Assembly: GCA_902632315.1 (NCBI GenBank)
Contig: CACPCD010000001.1
Coordinates: 124,001 to 188,000, forward strand
Source of the DNA: an uncultured Pelagibacteraceae bacterium
Lineage (GTDB): Bacteria > Pseudomonadota > Alphaproteobacteria > Pelagibacterales > Pelagibacteraceae
Reading direction: 5' to 3'
DNA: 64,000 bases
Below, in pieces: positions 25,742-33,516 of the stretch. The translations under genes and the position numbers were made by a program. Under the pieces are notes generated by a model that was not told the origin of the DNA, ran no database searches, and saw nothing but the letters and a program-made list of their open reading frames with translations. Each line of letters starts with the position of its first letter. Position 1 is the stretch's first letter.

Positions 25742-26680
25742 ATGAAAAAATCTTTAGGTATAATTGGACCAGGCTACCATTTTGAAAAAAATATACTACC
25801 AATACTGAAGAAAAATAAATTCTTTAAGATTTCAGGAATACTAAGAAATAAGAAAAAAAACTTTAAAAAATTTAAAACTTTTACTGAGAAAGATTTTTTT
25901 AAAAAAAAATTCGATTTTGTTTATATAAGTTGCCCAAACAAATTTCATGAAAAATATATCATTAAATCTTTGCAAAGTAACTTTCATGTAATTTGTGAAA
26001 AACCGTTTTTAACGAATGATTTCAACTTAAAAAAGATATTATCTTTATCAAAAATAAAAAAAAAATTGGTATTTGAAGCTTTTATGTATACTTATCATCC
26101 AATTTTTTACAAAATTAAAAATCTTATAAGTGAAAAAAAAAGAGGCAAATTAAGATATATTATTTCAAATTTTAGGTTTCCTTCTTTAGATAAAGACAAT
26201 AATAGATATAAAAAAAATATAGGTGGTGGCTTTTTTTATGATACAGCAACTTATCTAATTTCCTTAGAAAATTATTTATTTAATAACGTTGATATTTCTA
26301 TTAAAAATATTCAACAACTAATCGTTTCCAATAAAATTGATCTTAGGGGATATTTTATTATTAATGATAAAGAATTTAAAAGATTTTATTTTTGGGGTGA
26401 AGGACAAAATTACACTAATAATTTAGAACTTTTTTTTGATAATTCCACAATCTTTGTTGATAGATTTTACAGTAAATTAAAAAATATATCCTCAAGTATT
26501 AAAATATTTGAAAATAATAAGACCAAAGTAATAAAAGTTAATAACAAAATTGATCATTTTCAAGAAATGTTTGATGAAATTTCTCGAAATTACAATAAGG
26601 ATATTTTTCAAAATTTCCACCGACACAAAATTATTAGTCAAATTAAATTGATAAACAAATTTAGTCATATTAAAATTTAA
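25742..26680 (+). CDS. Gfo/Idh/MocA-family oxidoreductase
   Basis: 312 residues. An N-terminal NAD(P) Rossmann fold (LGIIGPGYHFEKNILPIL) carries VICEKPFLTND with the family's EKP lysine near residue 97, then the C-terminal beta-sheet domain (GGGFFYDTATYLISL). In deoxysugar pathways such enzymes are the 3-ketoreductases acting after 2,3-dehydratase, and the gene lies 1 base after that dehydratase. The C-terminal half is shorter and more divergent than usual. Confidence 0.82.
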   Translation: MKKSLGIIGPGYHFEKNILPILKKNKFFKISGILRNKKKNFKKFKTFTEKDFFKKKFDFVYISCPNKFHEKYIIKSLQSNFHVICEKPFLTNDFNLKKILSLSKIKKKLVFEAFMYTYHPIFYKIKNLISEKKRGKLRYIISNFRFPSLDKDNNRYKKNIGGGFFYDTATYLISLENYLFNNVDISIKNIQQLIVSNKIDLRGYFIINDKEFKRFYFWGEGQNYTNNLELFFDNSTIFVDRFYSKLKNISSSIKIFENNKTKVIKVNNKIDHFQEMFDEISRNYNKDIFQNFHRHKIISQIKLINKFSHIKI

Positions 26681-26690
26681 AATTCATCTT

Positions 26691-27485
26691 ATGAAAAAAA
26701 AAAAATTATCAACTAAATCAAAAATTCAAATTATATCAGATACTAATTCAAAATCATTGAAGATTAAAAATCTTATTAGCAGAAAAATAGAAGATTCTCC
26801 TAAAATAAAACCAAATATAGTTATTGTAATCGGTGGAGATGGTTTTATGCTTCAAACACTTAAAAAAAACAAAAATTCAAAAAAATTCTTTTATGGTATT
26901 AATTCGGGAAATTATGGATTTTTGATGAATAAATTTTCTTCAAAAAATATTCTTCAAAATCTATTTAAGGCAAAAATGATTACTATTTCACCTTTAGAAA
27001 TGACAGTAAAAAATAAAAACAATCAAATGAAAAAATATTTAGCTATCAATGAAGTTTCTATCTTGAGACAAAGTAGACAAGCTGCATCTTTATCAATTGA
27101 GTATGGAAGAAAAAAAATAATTAAAAAACTGGTTGCTGATGGAGTTTTGGTTTCTACACCAGCGGGAAGTACTGCATATAATCTTTCTGTCCATGGACCT
27201 ATTTTGAGTTTAAATTCAAAAAAATTATCCATTTCGCCAATAAGTCCTTTTAGACCAAGAAGATGGCGAGGTAAAATAGTTGGTGATAAGTCAAAAATAG
27301 TTATTAAGAATTTAAATCCGAGCAAAAGACCAATTAGCTCAGTAGCAGATAATATTGAGGTAAGAAATGCAAAAAATATCTTTGTTCAAACAAATAAAAA
27401 AATAAAATTTAATCTTCTCTATGATAAAAATAGAAGTCTTCAAAAAAAAATTAAGATTGAACAGTTAAGGAGAGAAACTTCTTAA
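26691..27485 (+). CDS. nadK: NAD kinase
   Basis: 264 residues. The kinase signature GGDGFMLQTLKK near residue 49 and the conserved NEVSILR and DGVLVSTPAGSTAYNLS blocks identify NAD kinase, which makes NADP from NAD and ATP. Unusually, this housekeeping gene sits between glycan genes, 10 bp after the oxidoreductase. The very basic N-terminus (MKKKKLSTKSK) may contain a few non-native residues. Confidence 0.93.
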   Translation: MKKKKLSTKSKIQIISDTNSKSLKIKNLISRKIEDSPKIKPNIVIVIGGDGFMLQTLKKNKNSKKFFYGINSGNYGFLMNKFSSKNILQNLFKAKMITISPLEMTVKNKNNQMKKYLAINEVSILRQSRQAASLSIEYGRKKIIKKLVADGVLVSTPAGSTAYNLSVHGPILSLNSKKLSISPISPFRPRRWRGKIVGDKSKIVIKNLNPSKRPISSVADNIEVRNAKNIFVQTNKKIKFNLLYDKNRSLQKKIKIEQLRRETS

Positions 27486-27543
27486 TTTATGAAATTCTTA
27501 GAAAAAGAAAATATTTGAGTAAAGATTTCTTAGAAAAATGTAA

Positions 27544-28743
27544 ATGAAAAAAAAGTGCAATATTTGTAATAAGAAATTCATTGATTATTTATCTTTGGGA
27601 AATCATCCTTGTGCAGATACTTTTCTTAAAAGTAAATACAAAGCAAAAAGATTAAGAAAATATCCTTTAGTGGTAGGATATTGCGAATGTTCGCACATGA
27701 CATCTGTATTTCCTGTACCAAGCAGTGAAAGATATGAAAAATATGATTATTCTTATACTTCTGATAATTCAGTCATTTCAAGATCACATTTTAAGTCAAT
27801 AGCTAAAAAAATCTGCAAGTTGTTTAAAATCAATAAGCATAACTTTATTATTGAGGCAGGAAGTAATGATGGAACTTTCTTAAATGAAATAAAGAAAATA
27901 GCAAAACCTAAGCTCTTAGGAGTAGACCCATCAAAAAATATTTCTTATTTAGCTAAGAAAAAGAAAATAAACACTATGGTAGATTATTTTAACTCAAAAG
28001 TTGCTAAAAAAATTATAACGAAGTATGGTTTTGCTGATGTTATTTATGGTGCAAATGTTTTTAATCATGTAGATGATAATATTGATTTTCTAAAAGCATC
28101 AAACATTTTACTTAAAGATAGTGGAGTTTTGATTTTAGAAGTTCCAGATCTGAATTCATTAATTGACAAAGTAGGATTTGATACAATTTATCACGAACAT
28201 AGACACTATTACTCTCAAAGATCTATTTATAAAGTTCTTGCTAAGGAAAGTTTTGAGATAATAAAAATAGATAACATAAAGTATATGGCTGGTTCAATTA
28301 GAGTTTATGCAAAAAAAACAAAAAGTAATTCAAAATTTTCAATTAATTATAAAAAACTATCCTATGTAAATCATCGTCAATTCAAAAAATTTAAAAAAAA
28401 TATTCATATTGTCATTAATGAAATTCAAAACTTCATTAATTATAATTTAGAAAAACAAAGAATTATATATGGTATTGGTGCTGCAACAAAAGGAAACACC
28501 TTATTAAACTGCTGTAAATTAGATGATAAAAAAATTAAATATATTTTAGAAATGTCTAAATATAAAATTAATAAATTTACCCCAGGATCAGCGATTAAAA
28601 TAATTAGCGAAAAAAAAGTCAAAAATATTAAGGCAATTTTAATACTTCCATGGAATATAACTTCTCATTTATTAAATAAATTTTCAAGCAGGCAGAAAAT
28701 TTTATATACATCTATTCAAAAAGTAGTAAGAAAAATTAAATGA
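27544..28743 (+). CDS. C-methyltransferase (sugar-type), paralogue of 3490
   Basis: 399 residues with the same architecture as the protein at 3490: zinc site CNICNKKF plus YCECSHM, SAM loop FIIEAGSNDGTFLNEI, and C-terminal IYGIGAATKGNTLLNCCKL and GSAIKIISEKKVKN. The two are clearly different at sequence level, so they probably modify different sugars. The central tyrosine/histidine block TIYHEHRHYYSQRS is typical of the TylC3-like family. It overlaps the cupin gene by 4 bases. Confidence 0.87.
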   Translation: MKKKCNICNKKFIDYLSLGNHPCADTFLKSKYKAKRLRKYPLVVGYCECSHMTSVFPVPSSERYEKYDYSYTSDNSVISRSHFKSIAKKICKLFKINKHNFIIEAGSNDGTFLNEIKKIAKPKLLGVDPSKNISYLAKKKKINTMVDYFNSKVAKKIITKYGFADVIYGANVFNHVDDNIDFLKASNILLKDSGVLILEVPDLNSLIDKVGFDTIYHEHRHYYSQRSIYKVLAKESFEIIKIDNIKYMAGSIRVYAKKTKSNSKFSINYKKLSYVNHRQFKKFKKNIHIVINEIQNFINYNLEKQRIIYGIGAATKGNTLLNCCKLDDKKIKYILEMSKYKINKFTPGSAIKIISEKKVKNIKAILILPWNITSHLLNKFSSRQKILYTSIQKVVRKIK

Positions 28744-29129
28744 AAAAAAAATTAAAAAACAATTTTAAAGACAAAAGAGGTGCTATTATAGATATTTTTA
28801 CTAACGAACCCAAAGATCACTGTACTTTAGTAACGTTTAACAAATCAGCCATCAGAGGAAATCATTTTCATAAAAAAAGTACACAATACTCATTTGTTAT
28901 CTCAGGAAAGTTGAAAATGTTTACTGCTAAAGTGAGTAATAAAGGTTTGTTAGTTGGAAAAATTAAAAAAGATATAGTTAGTTCTAATACACTCATTGAA
29001 CACAAGCCATACATAGCCCATGCCTTCAAGGCGATAAAAAAATCCAATCTATTAGCTTTTGTAAATGGGAAAAGAGGAGGAAAGAACTATGAGAAAGATA
29101 CATTTAGACTTAAGGTAAAGTTAATTTAA
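28740..29129 (+). CDS. Cupin-fold sugar epimerase/isomerase-like protein
   Basis: 129 residues. RGNHFHKKSTQYSFVISGKL is the metal or substrate face of a cupin barrel and resembles WxcM/FdtA-type isomerases and the C-terminal domain of CapF. A second His is in KPYIAHAFKAIKKS. Coupled by an ATGA overlap to the C-methyltransferase, so both probably act on the same NDP-sugar. Exact reaction unknown. It is convergent with the GT4 gene, stop to stop with no gap. Confidence 0.72.
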   Translation: MKKKLKNNFKDKRGAIIDIFTNEPKDHCTLVTFNKSAIRGNHFHKKSTQYSFVISGKLKMFTAKVSNKGLLVGKIKKDIVSSNTLIEHKPYIAHAFKAIKKSNLLAFVNGKRGGKNYEKDTFRLKVKLI

Positions 29130-30221
29130 TTAAATAATTTTATTATAAACCTGCAAAGTTTCATCTGCACATTTATCCCAAGAAAATAGTTTTGACCGAT
29201 TAATTCCAAGCAATTTTAATTTTTTTTTTAATTCATCAGAATATAAAACTTCTTCAATTTTGTTTTTTATATCCTCTGGCTCCTCTGGATTAAATAAAAT
29301 AGCTGCATCACCAACCGCTTCTATAATTGCTTCATGATTACTTGTAATAACTGGACATCCTAAGGACATAGCCTCTAAAGGAGGGAGTCCTAACCCTTCA
29401 TATTTCGATGGAAATACAAATGCAGAGGCATTTTTATATGAATTACCTAAAATATTATCATCTGCTTCAATTTGAATAATTTTTGAAATATCTATATTTA
29501 ATTCAGAAATTATTTTTTTTTCAGCTGGGGTTATTTTTTCTCCACCACAACATACGATACAAAAATCTTTTTTTAGATTTTTTGAAAGTGAATATGCTTT
29601 TAAAAAATTTAAGAAATTTTTATATTTTTTACGATCCCCTACATATAAAATATATGGTTGCTTAAAGATATTGTGATTTTCTATATCCTTGTTAAAATTA
29701 TGTGGAGCCATGTAAATTACTTTGATCTTATTTTCTGGTATATTATAAAAATCCATTAAATCTAACTTAGTTTTGTTTGAGGGGCATATGATAAAATCAA
29801 TATTTTGTAAGGCTATTCTTTTTGGTTTATAATCTCTAGGAAGATTATACTCTTTAAAATAAATTTCATGAACAAGATCATAAACTGTAATAATTTTTTT
29901 AATTGAATTATTAGCTGAAAAATTTCTCTCATAAAAAGTCTTGTGGATAATATTTGGTTTATAAATTTTGGTAAATAACTTTGAATATATGTGATTAAAC
30001 TCTTTAAATAATTTTCTTGTAAATCTTGGATAATCCTTAATATAAAAACCACTAAAATAATTGAGATTATGATTTTTTAGGAAAATATTATTATTTAAAG
30101 GTGCTAATATTTTTGCCTCAACATCTTTTTCAAGTAATTTGTTGTGCAAATTTAAAAAATATCTTGAGATACCACCGTATTTTTGATGAAAAAAAATCGA
30201 ATAATCAAAAATTATTTTCAT
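29130..30221 (-). CDS. Glycosyltransferase family 4
   Basis: 363 residues of GT-B fold. The N-terminal domain begins MKIIFDYSIFFHQKYGGISRY. The donor-binding half contains YILYVGDRKKYKNFLNFL and the family block PSKYEGLGLPPLEAMSLGCPVITSN with the catalytic-site Glu. Retaining enzyme that transfers a sugar (often mannose) from a nucleotide donor in glycan assembly. Last glycan gene before the tRNA-Thr element; its start is about 110 bp from the displaced tRNA fragment. Confidence 0.9.
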   Translation of the reverse strand: MKIIFDYSIFFHQKYGGISRYFLNLHNKLLEKDVEAKILAPLNNNIFLKNHNLNYFSGFYIKDYPRFTRKLFKEFNHIYSKLFTKIYKPNIIHKTFYERNFSANNSIKKIITVYDLVHEIYFKEYNLPRDYKPKRIALQNIDFIICPSNKTKLDLMDFYNIPENKIKVIYMAPHNFNKDIENHNIFKQPYILYVGDRKKYKNFLNFLKAYSLSKNLKKDFCIVCCGGEKITPAEKKIISELNIDISKIIQIEADDNILGNSYKNASAFVFPSKYEGLGLPPLEAMSLGCPVITSNHEAIIEAVGDAAILFNPEEPEDIKNKIEEVLYSDELKKKLKLLGINRSKLFSWDKCADETLQVYNKII

Positions 30222-30329
30222 TGTTAATTTTTATATGACATTTTTAGAATTAATATAAATTTAACAATTTCCACAATCAATTAATATTATTCATTTTATA
30301 TATGATGGATTTTGAATAAGATTGAATAA

Positions 30330-30384
30330 TGGTGCCCCCGCACGGATTCGAACCGCGGACCTATTGATTACAAATCAATTGCTC
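30330..30384 (-). repeat. attL: displaced 3' part of tRNA-Thr
   Basis: These 55 bases are identical to 37257-37311, the 3' part of the intact tRNA-Thr on the same strand, including the encoded CCA. After the shared TTGCTC the sequences diverge (GTGCAG against TACCAG), so no full tRNA can form here. It marks the left end of the integrated element; crossover lay within the repeat, near or 3' of the anticodon loop. Confidence 0.93.
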
Positions 30385-30447
30385 GTGCAGTTCTGCTCGT
30401 TGGGATACAATACTAATTCAGCATCACAGAGTCAAAAGTAAATATCC

Positions 30448-30465
30448 GACAACACTATGACAACA
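30448..30465 (+). promoter_or_regulatory. Left-arm GACAACA sites
   Basis: GACAACAC (30448) and TGACAACA (30458) lie about one helical turn apart, just upstream of the integrase start. The same word recurs three times at the right end of the element. Likely integrase arm sites or autoregulation sites. Confidence 0.6.
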
Positions 30466-30479
30466 ACATAGGAGGATAT

Positions 30480-31460
30480 ATGGCTACAATTTACAAAAAT
30501 AAGGGTAAGTGGGGTGCTTGGATAAGACGTTCATTTCATAAACCAATTCACAAAAGTTTTATATCAAAACAAGATGCACAACGTTGGGTTAGAGAAACTG
30601 AACGCTTGATTGAAGTAGGTCAGTTTGTAGATTTGTCAGAAGCAAACAAGACTACACTTAAAGCATTACTTGAACGTTATGAGCGTGAAGTATCTGCAAA
30701 GAAGCGAACCACCGCAGATAAATATTTAATCAAAAATATTATGCGACACGAGATTGTTTCAAAGGTCCTCGCTCACATAACAACAACAGATGTTGCAAAG
30801 TTTCGTGATGAAAGGTTAAAGACTATTAGCGGCAGTTCAGTCAATCGTGAATTAAGTATATTGAGTGATTGTATCAAAAGAGCAATCAATGAGTGGGGGT
30901 GTTACATACGAGAGAACCCAGTCAAAGCTAACTTACGATGTAAGGAAAATAACAAACGAAATAGACGACTAGAAGCTGGGGAGTACGAGAAGCTTATGAG
31001 TTCTTGTAAAAGTAACAGAGCGTTTTGGTGCCCAGTAATTGACTTTGCAATACATACTGGAATGCGTAGAGGGGAGTTATTAAACATCACTTGGGATATG
31101 GTCCAATGGGATAAAAAGTTTATTAAATTACCCGCACATATTACCAAAACTAATAGGGACAGAAACGTACCGCTTCAACCTCACGCCATAGAAATATTAC
31201 AAAACTTACCTCGGTCCCTGGGCGGTAAAATATTTCCCATAGGCATAAAAAACTTTGAGCGTAGTTGGAGGGCAATCTGTAAGAGAGCATCTATAACTGG
31301 ATTAAGATTTCACGACTTAAAACGTGAGGCGGTGTCCAGGTTATTTGAGAAAGGTTTATCTGTATCAGAGGTGCAAACATTCGTAGGTAATTCGTTTGCA
31401 ACATTGTCAGTTTATACAGAACATAACTCAACAACACTTGCAGAAAAGTTAGCAAAATAG
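30480..31460 (+). CDS. int: Tyrosine recombinase (integrase) of the tRNA-Thr element
   Basis: 326 residues. An N-terminal arm-binding part of about 60 residues is followed by a core-binding domain (TTTDVAKFRDERLKTISGSSVNRELSIL), then the catalytic domain. Catalytic Arg I is in HTGMRRGELL (about 195), the beta-hairpin Lys in ITKTNRDRNVPL, and the nucleophile Tyr in LSVYTEHN (about 311). Two positions depart from consensus: HDLRRE is HDLKRE (Arg II to Lys), and the usual GH before the Tyr is GN. It has a strong ribosome-binding site (AGGAGG). Adjacent to attL, as expected for an element-encoded integrase. Confidence 0.92.
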   Translation: MATIYKNKGKWGAWIRRSFHKPIHKSFISKQDAQRWVRETERLIEVGQFVDLSEANKTTLKALLERYEREVSAKKRTTADKYLIKNIMRHEIVSKVLAHITTTDVAKFRDERLKTISGSSVNRELSILSDCIKRAINEWGCYIRENPVKANLRCKENNKRNRRLEAGEYEKLMSSCKSNRAFWCPVIDFAIHTGMRRGELLNITWDMVQWDKKFIKLPAHITKTNRDRNVPLQPHAIEILQNLPRSLGGKIFPIGIKNFERSWRAICKRASITGLRFHDLKREAVSRLFEKGLSVSEVQTFVGNSFATLSVYTEHNSTTLAEKLAK

Positions 31461-31857
31461 ACTCATAATTGGTGCCTAAAACTTGACCCAATTGTTCACT
31501 TGACCTTGTATTAGCGTATGTTAAACAAGGTCATTCGAGCAAAGAAAGAGTTTTATCGATTGTCGCAGAAAGTTATTACAATCGTGTGTAAATGAAGTCA
31601 CAGAAGTTGCTCATCTAATCTTCACAAACTGAAACGAGAAAATTCAGATTGGATTATAAAAATGATATTAGATGACAAATTATTTGTGAGAGATAACTCG
31701 AACATCATAATTGCAGATTTTACTATGTACTCACTGGCCAGTGTGTATTTCATCTTAAAGTATCAAAGCTTCATCATATCATCTTAATCCTGGTAGATGA
31801 ATTTCTCGTTGCGTGTGGGAGTAACCACCTCCCACCGCACAACACATAGGAGGACAT
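31461..31857 (+). other. Non-coding gap between integrase and replication operon
   Basis: About 400 bp without a convincing gene. It holds ACTTGACC twice (31481, 31498), a perfect 12-bp palindrome CACTGGCCAGTG (31732), TCATCTTAA twice (31750, 31779), a 42-codon ORF (31662-31790, MILDDKLFVRDNSN...) with no good ribosome site, and the hairpin at 31810. It probably contains the operon promoter and operators; an excisionase or repressor gene could not be found. Confidence 0.5.
31810..31839 (+). promoter_or_regulatory. Leader hairpin before the element operon
   Basis: TGCG-T-GTGGGAG, loop TAACCAC, CTCCCAC-CGCA: an 11-bp stem with one bulged base, ending 8 bases before AGGAGG of the first operon gene. 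No T-run follows, so it looks like a 5'-UTR structure or operator and not a terminator. Confidence 0.5.
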
Positions 31858-32289
31858 ATGTCCAACGAGAAAAGAGGATTAGGCGATAACTCTATAAACA
31901 CGTCTGATTATATTGGTGGAGTCGAATACTTGCACTCTGCTTTAGATGAAGCAGTTAAGCTAATCGTAAGGTTATCAAAACGAAATGCAAAGACTGATAA
32001 ACTTCTAAACAACAGCATCTATGCAAAAAATAATTTGCAGCGGGGTGTACATCTAAACAAAGCTATTGAAGTTCAGAGTAAGAATAAATCTGAATTAGAA
32101 AGTTTTGATAAGATATTAACTGCAATCAATAACAGACAAGACATACATACTGGATTGAACAAATCTCATAAGCTAGAAATGTGCAGTCAGTCGGGTAACT
32201 TTGGTAACTATATTGCAAACAATACTGGTGGACCATTCGATAAAGATGTAGTCGATGTTGCATTCAGAGAGGCGGATAAAGATGAGTAA
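31858..32289 (+). CDS. Element protein, unknown (143 aa)
   Basis: First gene of the element operon, with a near-consensus ribosome site (ATAGGAGGACATATG) almost identical to that of the integrase. Begins MSNEKRGLGDNSINTSDY. Helical centre with Lys/Asn (VKLIVRLSKRNAKTDKLLNN) and a Gly/Asn-rich tail (SGNFGNYIANNTGG). No transmembrane segment, no recognised domain. The codon mix is visibly less AT-extreme than that of host genes. Its stop overlaps the next start (ATGAGTAA). Confidence 0.68.
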   Translation: MSNEKRGLGDNSINTSDYIGGVEYLHSALDEAVKLIVRLSKRNAKTDKLLNNSIYAKNNLQRGVHLNKAIEVQSKNKSELESFDKILTAINNRQDIHTGLNKSHKLEMCSQSGNFGNYIANNTGGPFDKDVVDVAFREADKDE

Positions 32290-32785
32290 TAACTACAAAG
32301 GTTATCTGCCTGGAATGAATCCAAATCGTACACGTAAAATTTTTCAAGATGATGACGATAGGTATTATGCTTATGAAAGTTCTACTGGACGATTTGTAAA
32401 CAATTTAGGTCAAGAAGTTAAAACTGCAAAAGAGGCAATCGCATTCAACGATAAACTTGATGCAGAATATAAACAGATGTTCCCACCGCAAAAGTCGGTG
32501 GGTGCAAAACCATTTAGAGCTAAACCTCAAAGAATGACACCAACAAAAAGTTTTCAGCAAATTAAAAAATCTGAAAAACAGTTGGGCAATGTAAATACTT
32601 TGGGTGCTGGAGTGTTTTACGATTTTAATAGTCCAGTTGATAAGTTGTTAGCACAACGTAAGGAAATGGAAAAATCAAGAGCTGAAAGTATTGAAGCTGA
32701 AAAAAGATTTAGACAATCCATGCGTACCACTGATGAGGATAAGGGTAAAGGTTTACCTGGAATATTGGGGGTAGATAATGCGTAG
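32282..32785 (+). CDS. Element protein, unknown (167 aa)
   Basis: The ATG at 32282 (MSNNYKGYLPGMNPNRTR) overlaps the previous stop by 8 bases and is preferred over the track's TTG at 32255. Soluble, polar, with a Tyr/Asp-rich stretch (FQDDDDRYYAYESSTGRF) like a short beta-hairpin found in host-nuclease or phage accessory proteins, then a basic, proline-rich middle (GAKPFRAKPQRMTPTK) that could bind nucleic acid or protein. No family recognised. The next gene starts 8 bases before its stop. Confidence 0.65.
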   Translation: MSNNYKGYLPGMNPNRTRKIFQDDDDRYYAYESSTGRFVNNLGQEVKTAKEAIAFNDKLDAEYKQMFPPQKSVGAKPFRAKPQRMTPTKSFQQIKKSEKQLGNVNTLGAGVFYDFNSPVDKLLAQRKEMEKSRAESIEAEKRFRQSMRTTDEDKGKGLPGILGVDNA

Positions 32786-33125
32786 AAAAAAGCTAGTCAA
32801 TCCTGGTGTTAAATATCCAAAATCAAAACTTGTAAGAGAAGCATTAATACCGAAACGTAAACGTGAGCATACGTATACTACGTGTGCTTGTGGCAATGTT
32901 GATTACAAGACACTTGTTTATTTAGCAAAAAACTCAATCAGAGTAATTGATAACTTGGCAAAGACGTTAGCATCAATGGAAGAAAAATTTGATGAAACGA
33001 AAAAAACAGTTGAGTACATCACTAACTCTGCATCAAAGCAGTTAGATACTAAAGATGCACAAATTAATTTCCTAAAAGACAAACTAGAAGAAATGGGGGT
33101 AAGAACAAATGAAACGGAACAATAA
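32778..33125 (+). CDS. Element protein with CxC motif and coiled coil, unknown
   Basis: 115 residues. The basic N-terminal tail (MRRKKLVNPGVKYPKSKLVRE) is followed by YTTCACGNVDY and then a heptad-like coiled coil from about residue 55 to the end (NLAKTLASMEEKFDETKKTVEY). Suggests a DNA-binding or scaffold dimer, by shape only. Overlaps the next gene by 17 bases. Confidence 0.62.
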   Translation: MRRKKLVNPGVKYPKSKLVREALIPKRKREHTYTTCACGNVDYKTLVYLAKNSIRVIDNLAKTLASMEEKFDETKKTVEYITNSASKQLDTKDAQINFLKDKLEEMGVRTNETEQ

Positions 33126-33516
33126 CATCGATAAGGAAATTTACTCTGCACCAACACTTAAAGAAGCATTGAAGATAGCAATGTCAGAAACACCATTAGA
33201 AGAATTTGAAATGGACGTAATACAAACGCTATCACAATACGATGACTGGAAAAGAGATAACCCAGGTAAGTCGTATGATGATTTCTTAAAAGAAATGGGA
33301 CTCGACAGAGTAAAACTAAATGCTGGAGGATTAAGTAGGGAAGCATTAATTGATATGCTGAAAAACGAATATCCGAAAGAATATGCAAGACTCAAAAAGG
33401 GAAACTTATCTCAATCTGAATTAAAAAAGTTATTAGATAATTTAGACAAAGACGGAGTACCATTTAATACAGGTGGTCTTGTAAGTAACTACAAAAAGAA
33501 TGCGAGGAAGCCGTGA
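33109..33516 (+). CDS. Element protein, unknown (135 aa)
   Basis: Acidic N-terminal half (TLKEALKIAMSETPLEEFEMDV) with the segment YDDWKRDNPGKSYDDFLKEMG, then a KNEYPKEYARLKKGNLSQSELKKLLDNL helical pair and a short basic tail. No membrane or catalytic motif. It is coupled to the replicase gene, whose GTG start overlaps its TGA stop, so it may act in replication initiation. Function not recognised. Confidence 0.62.
   Translation: MKRNNNIDKEIYSAPTLKEALKIAMSETPLEEFEMDVIQTLSQYDDWKRDNPGKSYDDFLKEMGLDRVKLNAGGLSREALIDMLKNEYPKEYARLKKGNLSQSELKKLLDNLDKDGVPFNTGGLVSNYKKNARKP

Noticed and set aside
31662-31790. 42-codon ORF MILDDKLFVRDNSN... in the gap after int
   Set aside because: No ribosome site and it covers a palindrome; too weak to call a gene, mentioned in the gap entry.
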